DNA from: Pomphorhynchus laevis
Lineage: Eukaryota > Acanthocephala > Palaeacanthocephala > Echinorhynchida > Pomphorhynchidae
NCBI GenBank assembly: GCA_012934845.2
Contig: WNNJ02003727.1
Coordinates: 167,687 to 231,686, forward strand
DNA length: 64,000 bases
Direction of reading: 5' to 3'
A program made the translations under genes and the position numbers. Under the pieces are notes generated by a model that saw only the letters and a program-made list of their open reading frames with translations, searched no databases and had not been told where the DNA came from. Positions 37,401 through 49,400 of the stretch are shown piece after piece; the first letter of the stretch is position 1; the number at the start of each line of letters is the position of its first letter.

Positions 37401-40400
37401 GGTATAAACAAATACGCTGAAATTATTTTTCGACGCGTAGCATTAAAAAAAATCAATGAATGACAAACGGCTTCACAGCGAATGTATGAACACAATAAGA
37501 ACTAGGTTAAGCTTTAAGTTAGCAAGGACTGCATCGATGGTTATTAGATCTTCTCGAAAATCTGTCATTGACGATTCTTAAAAATTTATATGGATTCATT
37601 TGCGGGTAACCTGTTTGACTGTAAATTGTATAGCATCGTGCATGACTTGTTTATTTTATAATAAATCCATCTCTCTCAAAAAAATATTGTATATAGTTAT
37701 AGTTAATAATATTATACGTTTTATGATCAAAATAAAAGTAAACGTTCTTAAAAGGAAACTGTATCAGAAATATATTACTTTTAACAATCAATATAATAAT
37801 TTTACATTTTGTCAAAACGGTTTTATTTCATTCACAAATTTGTTTATTTTATCGCTTTTAAATATTTTATATTTAAAAACTATAGAAAATGATATTTTAT
37901 ATTTATTTTATATTTTGTTAAAAACACCTTGTAGAGGTTTGTTAAAATAATTTAAAGATTAAGTTACTATAGGTTTTTTATATTTTTTCAAACTTAAGGT
38001 CTTTGCATTTTTTCTAACTGAGCTCTAATGTGTATGAGAAGCTGTTCCACTATCTTTTCCCATTGTAAATAATTATTTATAATTAAAAATTATAAATAAT
38101 TTTAATCAATTATTTTTCAATCCTTAATTCGTAAATCTACATTTTATCGTATCTGCATTTCAATGTTTATTGCAATAATATTAATCATTTTGAAATGACA
38201 ACTTTGCGATTGACAAGAATCTAAAAACCAATTATTTTTCTAATTTCGAGAAACAATATTTCAGGGTATAATGGATGATAATGCGGCAGTCGTGGATATT
38301 GCCCTTAGACTACTCGAGCGTTGTTTGTCTCAAAGTATATTTAATAAAAAGGAGGCTTTACGCTATTTATCTGTGGCAATGGTTCACCAGTCTCATCCGG
38401 TAATATTTGTATTTATTCATTTGAATAATTCTTTACAATTATTCAGAGTTGCAATATCAGAGATAACATCCAAAATATTATTAATCGCTGTCGAAAATGC
38501 TTTTCGTTCGCAGACTTTATTGTTTACATAAATCCACTGATTAAGAAATTGAGTTATCGACTCGTTGAGGTAATATTTGGTTTCCTTGAGAAAATTGTTA
38601 AATATTTGTAAATTAATCATGCTCGTCGAGTTGAGTTAATCGATTTTTCAAATTCAAATTTATCTTAAAGTAGAATCTTAATCAGATGCGTTGTGGGTTT
38701 ACATTTATTGACAACAACATTAGGTATCGTATATCTCTTTAAATAATATTGTTATAGGAATTGTCTTCCAGTGACGTAGCTCATTGACTTAGATATTTAA
38801 GGACAATCTAAATAGAGATATTCTGAAAGTCAACGAACCATTTTTTAATTTTATTTGCTTTCAAATTTAATTGTCTAATTAATTTAATAAAACTTTTAAA
38901 ATTTTATAAAATTTTCAGATGATGCTAACAGAAATATTTAAGCGAAATATTAAAAATTTAAAATATTTAATGCTAGATTTAATGTTAGATTCATATGTTA
39001 GATTTCATATTTTAGACTCGTATGCTAATTTTATTTTCATAAATATAAAGATAAAAATAAATACAAATATTTCATTTTTTGATACCGTTCTCATGTATTT
39101 CAGTATTAATATTATATTTGATTATAATAGCGTTGTCAATACTTTAGAATTACCTTTACTGATTTGGTATTACACACGAACAGAAAAGTTTAAACCTGCA
39201 TCCGTTTTTTACAACCTTCGCCGGGAAGCTTAACCCGGAATGCGTTTCCTGCAAGCACATACCCCCAATAGGGTGTTTCTATCTTAGTCTACTCATCACT
39301 ACTGGGTATTCTTATCAGTGTGGCCCTGTAGCTTTACAACTTCGACAGTACTTGATCCTCAGTAAACATCTGAAAATAATTGACTAAGCGCACGCTCCCC
39401 CACCATTTGTAGGCGTCTTAGGTTCATTTCGGGTTAAGCATCCCGACGAATGTTGTAAAAAATGCAGGTTTATACTTTCCTGTTCGTGTAATTATAAAAG
39501 TTGTATTGAAATTATTTCTTATTAATATAACGTCACCAGTAGTTTTTAATTATCTTTTTATTATTTACGTTATTTTATTATTTAAGTTTATCGATTGTTT
39601 TTTATTGAAATTAATTTTTAATTATTACTAATAATTATAGCTATAAACTAATAGTGACGTTGTAAATACGAAAGAATTACGTTTACTCATTTAGTATTTC
39701 ACACGAACAGCAAAGTTTAAATTGCATACTTTTTTTACAACCTTCGACGAGAAGAAAAATTTAAACCTGTGTGCTTATGTTACAAACCTTCGCTGGAAGC
39801 TTAACCCGAAATGCGTTTACCGCAGGTAAATAGCCCATCCCCAATGATGTGTTTCGACTTTAGTCTACTCATCACTACAGGGTGACCTCATTAGTGTAGT
39901 GTAGCTTTATGTAGTATGTGTAGCTTTACAATTTGGACAGTACCAAATCGTCAGTAAACCTATGGAATAAATTCAATAAGCGCACACTCCTCCACCGGTC
40001 ACCAATCTTACATCTGGTACTGCTTGCGAAGCAGTGCGTTCACAGGACAGCACGTGTGCTATCGCTCATTCCTTCGTCAGCGCTTGCAAAACGCTAGCAT
40101 TAGCAAAACACAAAGCGCTAGCATCAGCTCTAGCGCTGATGTTAAAATACGTCACCTTATATATAGAAGCTATATAAATACAGCTAATGGTGACGTTGTA
40201 AATACGAAAGAATTTACTTTACTTTCTCTAATATTACACACAAACAATAAAGTTTAAACATGTTTTAAGCATGTTTTTACAACCTTCGTCGGAACGTTTA
40301 ATCCGGAATGCTTCGACCACAGGCGCCTAGCCTCATATGGGGCATTTTGACATTAATCTACTCATCGCTAAAAGGTGGTCTCATCAGTGTGGCTGTGTAG

Positions 40401-43400
40401 CTACACAACTTCGACAATACTTTATCCTCAGTAAATCTCTGAAAGAAAACGCTAAGCGCACGTTTCTTCACCAGTTACCAGCCTTACATATGGTATGGTT
40501 AACACAAGCAGAGTGTTCAAGGACAGAGCGTGTGATATCGCTCCTTCCTTTAACAGCTTATTAAGGCTACTGATATAATATTAAGGCTATTGTATAAACG
40601 CCTCATTAGGAGCTAGGCGTCTGTTTTAGGCGAATTCCAGGTTAAGCTTCACGACGAAGGTTGTAAAAAAAGAATGCAGGTTTAAACTTTCCTGTTAGTG
40701 TGTAATGCTACAGAAGTAAAGATAATTCTTACAATTTTATGTTCTTGTCGTTGGTAAAATAACAATTGAACGATATTTTGAATTTTACAGCTTGAGCATT
40801 CCTGAATATGTCTATCTTTTTTAATTAGCAATTTTGCAGTGATACTATATATAATCGATAATATGCATTATATATAATCTTCATTTATATACTGTTTTCG
40901 TGGACTCTCAACAGAGTTCAATAATATATATAATGTTTCTATATTAATGCTTTTTTAATGAATTTCGATGTTTGGAACTTTCAAACCTAATATGTTTGCC
41001 GCTATTTTTTAGTAATTTTTGTATTATTTTACTTAATAAATAATTATTATAATTTAAATTTGTAAATTTTGATTGTTTTACTCATAAATTGTTTTATGAT
41101 AATGCTAATCTTTAATAATGTATTCTTATTATTTGAATTTTTAACGCTGTTTTAGATTTCAAGTTGGCAAGAATTTGCATGTTCTCAATGGAAACTAATG
41201 AATGATCAACTAATTAACGACACAATTAATTCGGTTAAACAGCAAGAGTATTTTTAAAATCAATTGTCAGTTTTATTTAATGATAATTCTTCGTGTAGTG
41301 ACGCGATTATACCTGTCGAACCAATTAAATATATCTCAATTGATTCTAAATTTATTGAAGCGATAGAGGATCAAAAGTACGAAAGTATTTGTTTTAAATT
41401 GTTTTTAAATTGTAATTTCTATTTAGTTTGCCGGTAAGAAGTGATATGATTGTGGTTTTTATAAATTTAGCTTAAATTTTGGTAAGTATATTTTCAATGT
41501 ACAAACCGGATTTGTTCAGTATCGAAGATAATGATTTTGTAAAATCTTATCAAGAAAGAGATTGTATCTTTGTTGATATCCAACAAATGATATTGACCAA
41601 GAACATTGCTATATGTTAAGATTCTATTAGTTAAGATTTTATTTGCATTTTCTCGTTCGTTGTATCTTTACTGATTTTTCAGATTTGTATTTGATTTGTC
41701 TACTGATTTTTTCAAATTTGTCCTTCCTGCATGTTAAATGACGACATCGGCTAGCATTATACAAGTTTTGATCTAGATTCGCTATAATTGCATGAAGCAT
41801 TTAACAGTTATGGCTTTTAGAATTTTATTATTTTTCTTACAATTATTTCTTGACCAATTTATAACACTCAGTTAACATTTAGTATTCTTAACTCTTCAAC
41901 AATATTTTATTTGAATTTAAGAAAGTATTCTATAAGAATAACAGGAGTTAATAACCGAAATATTTACATTTGATATAGTATTTTACATTGACGCTGCTAT
42001 GCTACGTAATAGCAGAGTAAATTAGAACATAGCAATTCATTCTGATAAAAATCATTCGCTCTATTAATCGTTTAAAGCGATTAATTTATAATTGCATTAA
42101 TTATATATATTAATTGATTAATATATTATTTAATTTTTATTTAGCATTATTTTTAATTTATTGATAATATACAATACGTAGACTAGGAAAAATACGTAGA
42201 CTCGTTATTTTAGAAAAAGATACATAATCAAATTTAATCAGAGGAAATACGTCATTAGCACGTGCTTGGCCCCACTGCAATGTTGTGTCGAGGAATAGGG
42301 GCTGAAAGCTGATAACATAGCATTTCCATCTGATGATCTCTAATCCTTATTCTTATACATCGTGTGTTATTTATTATTCAATTTACCAAAATTAATTGTT
42401 TAATTTGACAATCACATCGTGTTTCATTTCAATTGATACGCAACATATGTTACATTTAATTTGTGAGACACTATAAAATTTTAAACTTTCGTATCATTAG
42501 TTTTCCCTGCATCTATCCGCATCGCTAAAAGCTCGCTACGAATTTATATGAAATAATAATCGTTATTCTGATGACACCTAATACTGATTCTGATAAATCG
42601 TCATAAAAACTGATTTTTTTTAATTTAAATTTTTAATTTAAATAAATTATATAAAATCTTATATAATAATTATTAATTATTTATAATTATTTAATTTATT
42701 TGATTTTTATTTAGTATTATTTTTTAATTTATAAATAATATAAAATACGTGGACTCGTTTAGCTGATTTGAATTGTTTAAATAAATTTACCCTGCTCAAC
42801 ATTCACTAATTATTATTTAAAGCAACATGTGATTTTTAGGTGAAATAGATACATTGTAAATAAATTTGTAATCAGTGAGTGCTTCACGAGATTTGACTCT
42901 TAATGTTATTACTTTTATATTATAAAAATTTGATATTTCTTTATAAATACCTTACTATCGATAACTTTCACGATAGTTATCGATAGTTTTGTTGTAGTTT
43001 TTTAAGGAAAATATATTTTCGATGATATCTTTAAAGAAAAGAAAACTATATAATTTGAAATTATTTTTGGTGTCAAAAATTGTAACTTTAAATTAGTTAA
43101 TCCACAGATCGCTAACTTTAATGACTATGCATTATAAATATAATACTTTGATACGATAATACGTTGGAAAATACACTGGAAAATATTTAATTTCTTGCGT
43201 TACACACGAAACTGTGTGTTAGAAGGAGGAATAAATTGTACGCCCATAACAACAATATATCAAGAACGAGTGTATCAAGAATGTTTAAAATCACAAATAA
43301 GAAATTGGCATTTTGTGGACATTTTTTATTGACAATTTCACAATAAATCAGAATAACGTTAATTTAATTATATTATTAAGTGATTTGTATTTCATAAGAT

Positions 43401-46400
43401 GAATTAATAAGTTGAATATCATCTTAATATTTCATTTTGATTACAATTATTTTTTAGAAAAGTGGAATAGATCAAGGGCAAATTATGACGTCAGAAAATA
43501 ATAGGCATTTAAGACATAAAGAAGTAACTGGAGGTAAATTTTAATTTTTATCTAGTCATTAAAAATTTGAAATGATTTCGAAAGTGTGTTTTTTTTCTTA
43601 CAAAATACTAAGTCAATACAAATTTTCAAAAACAATTTTGAAATAATTGTATAATAATTGTATTGAGTTTGTAAATCAGACTCAATAGATTTCGTTGAGT
43701 TTGATGACATTGTTCTTTTCTAACATTCCTGTGAAGTGTTTGAAACGTAAATAAGTTAAAAACTGCTGGTTATGCTTTATTAATCAGATAATTTCAATAA
43801 AACCTTTTTATTGATACAAACAAGAAAGTGTAAACTGCATGCTATTTGACAAACTTCGTCAAAAAGCATAACCCGGAATGCGCCTACCACAGATGCCAAG
43901 CCCCAATGAGGCGTTTCGACCTTAGTCTACTCATCAATACAGGGTTGTCTCATCAGTGTGGCCCTGTAACTACACAACTTCGACAGTACTTGATCCTCAG
44001 TAAACATCTGAAAATAATTCACTAAGCGCACGCTCCTCCAGTTGGTTACCAGCCTTACATATGGTATGGTTAACACAAGCAGAGTGTTCAAGGACAGAGC
44101 GTGTGCTATCGCTCTTTCCTTTAACAGCTTATTTCCCTTCAGAGGTTTACTACTGGTCTACTACTGTCGAAGTTGTGTTGCTATAGGGATACACTGATGA
44201 GACCATTATGTAGCGATGAGTTGACTAAGGTCGAAACACCCGCCCTTTGGGGCTAGGCGTCTATGGTATGCGTATTACGGGTCAAGCTTCCCGAGATAGT
44301 TTGTAAAAAAATTAAAAAAAAATTAAAAAAAAGTTGTTGTAAAATTCTTCCCGGTAAATAAATTAAAAGTGAATAGATTTGTTTTTCCTATAAAATACAA
44401 TGATATAATGTTTGAATATAAATTTATTTCTCGAAATAACATTAAATTCGATTAAGGTAGAAGATTATATTTCCTTTAATTTAAATCCACATTGATCAAC
44501 AGTAATTTAATGCAACATTTAATATTTAAAAATACAATACATTGGCAGTACTTTCCCCATGTATCGAAACAGCTTTGCTCTTAGAGATACCATAAACTTC
44601 ATTCCAGGAACTTCATTACTTAATTATTTAAATTTTAGCTTTATTTTTAAATTATAAATAATATATATGACATAGCTGAGCTGTTAGTTAATCGAGCTGA
44701 TCTGATTAAAAATAATTTTAATTTTTTAAATTTGTAAATTTTTATACTTATAAGTAAGTTATACTTAGTAAGTTTTTGAATATTGGCATTTATAAATATT
44801 GGCATTGCAATTTATGCAATTCAATTTATTCCGTATTTTAGAAGTTGCTAATTCGTTGCAAAACCTAGCTCCATACATGGAATTGGTGTTTACTAGTGGT
44901 GACCATCAGCAATCACCTCTATTAAAGTTAGTATTTAATGACTAAACATTTCAAGTATTTTATTTACTTGTTCAACAGAGTATGCACAAACAACGGTGGT
45001 ACACTTCTTACATTAGACAAGGACAGTGTTGTAAAGCAATGGAATTTATCACAAATCGAACACAAGATTATATTTAAATCATCAAAACGTTACAATCCCT
45101 TTGGTTCGATTGATGTTTAACTTTTTAAATTGTTATCTTTGGTTTTTATTAGTATTTAACAATGTCTACGATATCGATTTCAACGACAGTAGCAATTTTA
45201 CAATGGCAATCGCGTCTCCTAATTTTGAGCAATCTAATGTTTTAATGACTGTCAAGTAAGTGTTCAAATGTAAGTGTTGTATGATCACTGAATTGTTCTA
45301 GCCTATTACAAGAAGGAATTTTAAAGCACACTTCATTCCCATCAGACTACGGATACCCGGTACAACTTATATGCAGTAAATGCGATAATTCTTTAATTCT
45401 TTAATTAATTCTTTAATTTTTTATTTTTAATAGGCAATTCAACAATATATTTAATTACAGCAAAATCATACTTGCTAACATTTGATATACGTTCATCACA
45501 TCAAACGCTTCAATCAATCATTCGCCTTCCTCCTGAAAATGGTATGTTTACTCAATTTTTTAGGTATTAAAGTTTATGAATTTTTGTAAAAATTTAGAAA
45601 ACATTTTAGGTATGAAAGTTTTTAGAAATTTGATATTTTACTAAAACTATCACATTTCACATTTGATAATCTTATCAAACTATCTCTCTGTAAATATTTC
45701 CTTTTTGCAATATTTGCTTTCTGCACATATTTGCCTGTTAAAAATATTTAATATTTAATATCAAAATATGAGACTATTTAATATTTTATTAAATTTAAAA
45801 TAATATTTTTCTAAAAATTTGCTTTTATTAATGAGCACTAAATAAGAATTCATTAGTAATTCATAATAAAAATAATTAGTTAATCTTCACTAAGCCTTCA
45901 ATTATTATTATTTTTTTCGTAAGGAACAACTAAGAGAACAAACCCTGAGCATAGAGAGAGTACTGTATGCAAACAATCTAGTTATTTTGTTAAATAACCT
46001 GTTAGACGCTTGCTTGCACTCACTCTAATGGTCTCAAGCGCTTCCTAGAATTTTGGTGAATTTTGGTGTTTTCATTTAAAAGTAGACGTAAAAAGTTGCG
46101 CCCACTTACCTACAGCTGATGCTCTGATTATTTCGCTTTTCATTGCAGATGTTGCTTGGAAGTCCAACGGAATGTAAATAAAATGCAAAATATGGAGTTA
46201 TTAATCGCAATACTCAGTGTTTATATACAATTTAAAATATCAATCGTAAATTTCCTTTTTACATATTATATATCTTTTTTATTGCGAACCATCCCCGAGA
46301 ATACAAAAAGAACTTTATTTATTTGATAATTATAAAGCAATTATAAATTTTTCGAATATAAATTTTGTTTGAAAAATTAAATTTGAATTTTTAATATAAA

Positions 46401-49400
46401 AAATGTATTTAATTATTAGAAATATATCCATTTTGATCTGTATTTAAATTTTTTAATTTCCGGGATTTATCAGGTATAATTAAACGACAAAAAAATTATT
46501 TTGATATTTCGCTAGTAAGTACTAGGAAATATGTTTATACGTCACCAAATATTATTGACCTATTAATCCTAATGTCATCAAAATCCGCCGATAAAAATGC
46601 TTATTTTTATGATAATCAGTAAATAATAATTTAAAAATTATCTCAAAATTAAGAAAAAAATTTAAATTTATGTACAATGAAAAATATGGAGCCATATTCA
46701 ACTGAACTGATTAATTTATATGTAAAACTCTGATAAAAAAAGTCTAAAACTCTAATTTATATAGAACTCTGATAAAAAAATTATTAAAATTTTTATTTTA
46801 ACTTTAAACTAAATAATGTTGAGTACGTTTTTGTCTTTTTAAATTAAAATACATTTTTATGGTTTAAAATATCTAGGAACTATCAGTTCCTAGATATTTT
46901 ATATTTTGTAATTAAAAAATGTATCTATAAAAATTGTGTGATTTCTAAAGAGTGTGATTTCTCCACTAATACGAGGTCTGCCTTGGGTCTCCATCTGGAA
47001 AGTTCGATATGGAACACATCACAAGCAAGACGCCACCTATCCATCCACAAAACGTGGACTAGCAACCTCAGCTGAATTCATTTATTATATTTTATATTTT
47101 TATCGATTAAAAAAATTAAATAAAAAATAATTAAATAAAGTTTAAATAAAAAATTGAAATTTAAAATAAAAATCAACTTGACTAATAAATAATAAACAAT
47201 GTATTAGAATAAGGATAAACTGCTCTGTTATCATGTTTCCGCCCCCATTCATCGATCCAACATAACAGCGGTACCAAATACATGCTAATGACGTGTTTTA
47301 TCTGATTAAATTTGATTATATAGTATCTTATATTCTAATACAAAGGATATTAGAAATGAATCCATTCTGATCTGTATTTAAAATTTTTATTTCCGGGAAC
47401 TATCAAGTATAGTTATTTATCACATAAATAAAGTTTCTTGTCGGTTTGCACATTGATGCTGGAATCAAAATCGTTGCTAACATTTGTTCATTAAATATCC
47501 AGGAACAATCAGGTATAATTAAATGATAACAAAAATTATTTTAATATTTCGCTAGTAACTACTAGCATCTTCAGAAATTAACATAAAAAGAAAAAAGAAT
47601 CACATAAATAAAGTTTCTTGTCGGTGTGCACCATGATGCTGGAATCATAATAGTTGCTAACAATTGTTCATGCAACATTTTCGTTTGTAGGGACCGTAGC
47701 AAGCAAAACACAACAATGAAACAAAAACACTAAAAATGTACAACAAAAGTACAAAACATATGTATTCATAACAAAACAATAAAAATGAAGAAATAAAATA
47801 ACAAAATAGGGGAAATCAAAACATTTGAAACAATAAATTGCAAACATAATTTATGTTATATAAAAATAAAATTTAAAAAAATATAGAAATAATTTTCTTG
47901 TTATAATCAAAGACTTTCGTTTATATTAATTTTAAGGTTAAGTCAGCTTTATTACCAACCATTAAGTTATCATTTAGTTTGTTAATATAAAACACTTCTA
48001 AGATCTTACGTTTAAACATACTGGATTCTTTTGATAATATGGTAGTTCCATCGAAATCAATTATGTGATCATTATTAATGCTATGAGCAAATAAGGCACT
48101 GCTTTTCCACGTTTAAGTGTGTATTTATGCTGGTTTACTCTTTTATTTATTCCTTGTCTAGTTTGACACATGTATATTTCATCACAGTCTTTACAAGGGA
48201 TTTTATAAACAGCGAATGGATTGTTGTTGATGGATTTAATTTTTAAATATTATACAATTTAGGCATTCTTTTATTGTACAAAACAATATCATTGGACATT
48301 GAAATTTGGTTTTCATTAACGTATTTTTTAAACGACTATTCCATATATCATTGATATATGAAATAATATCATCTTCATCATTCTTATTATCTTCATCATC
48401 CTGACAATGCAAATAGTAAAGTTGTTTATCTAGTACCTTCTAATTCCTATTCCTCCCTATATAAATACATATCATACATTTTTCTTATCTTACCGTACTC
48501 CTTACTCTACCTCCCCCGTATCACTTCTCAATAATTTACATCCTTTCGTCGAATCATCTACAGTAAAATTTCCGATCAAGCGATTCAACACTTCACTCGT
48601 GTCACACATGCGCCAACCTATCTTAATTCTCCGTTGAGCACCATGTCATTCCCACTTCTACATGCTTTTCTGCCAATACTCCTACCAGCTCTGTACGTTC
48701 ACAAGATTATCGATTTCCTTCGCTTGATCGCTGTATTATCATATCTAACTTAAAGCTTCCCGAATCTGCCTTTCCACAATCTCGCCTCGATGATGATGTA
48801 TCTGCTTTCAAGTCTATACTAGCAACCATTCTTCCTGATAATAATCCATCATTTTTCAATAATATCGCTCCTGTATATTTGATCCGTTTAAACAAATCCA
48901 CTAAATCCAATCATCTCATACCTCCAATCATAAAAATCGTTTTCGACATAGTTCACATGCCTTCTTGGTACTCTCCCGACGTTTTGAATTTCTAACAATC
49001 TTCTGGCAACTCCTCCTGGCAGCGTAAAAACAACACTTTATTAAACTCTAAATATCTCTGGCATACTTTTAACTCAATCATTTCTCGCTCCTCTTCGTCT
49101 TGCAACATCAATCTACATGATTATTCGTCATTACTTCAGACCAAAGTATCCACGTTGCTCTCTCACAACCCCATCACCATTCCATCTCACTGCTACTATC
49201 ATCGCCTCATCCACCCGAAACCCTTTCATATTCTCCCTGTCTCACCTGCCGAAATATCATCCGCCTTCATGCCCTTGCCCAACAAAACCTCACCTCCCGA
49301 TCCCCTGCCTACCCCCAGACTTAAATCCATATGCTCATCGATGTCCCCTTTCCTCACCACCTTGTTTAACTCGTCCATCCGCAGTCGTATCTTTCCATCA

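Larger units (their letters stand above)
43815..44350 (-). mobile_element. Hammerhead-bearing palindromic repeat, locus 3
   Basis: A minus-oriented copy (43822-44150) starts ACAAACAAGAAAGTGTAAAC and carries the best hammerhead. Near 44150 it turns into a plus-oriented copy (44150-44310) with a second hammerhead and the closing ACGGGTCAAGCTTCCCGA and TTTGTAAAAAA. The two copies face each other, so the whole forms an imperfect palindrome. No protein is encoded. Confidence 0.78.

Noticed and set aside
37110-37463. 117-codon frame as a host gene
   Set aside because: It belongs to the LINE at 36328-37585, with the ARLD and KISKYGERV blocks typical of that family.
45104-45152. Donor at 45115 (GTTTAA), giving the longer frame ending NPFGSID
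   Set aside because: It leaves phase 0 while the next exon needs phase 1. The GTTCGA donor at 45104 fits.
46140-46180. TTTTCATTGCAG followed by ATGTTGCTTGG as a VPS15 exon
   Set aside because: In the required phase it reads DVAWKSNGM and then a stop, with no similarity to the WD40 region and no donor.
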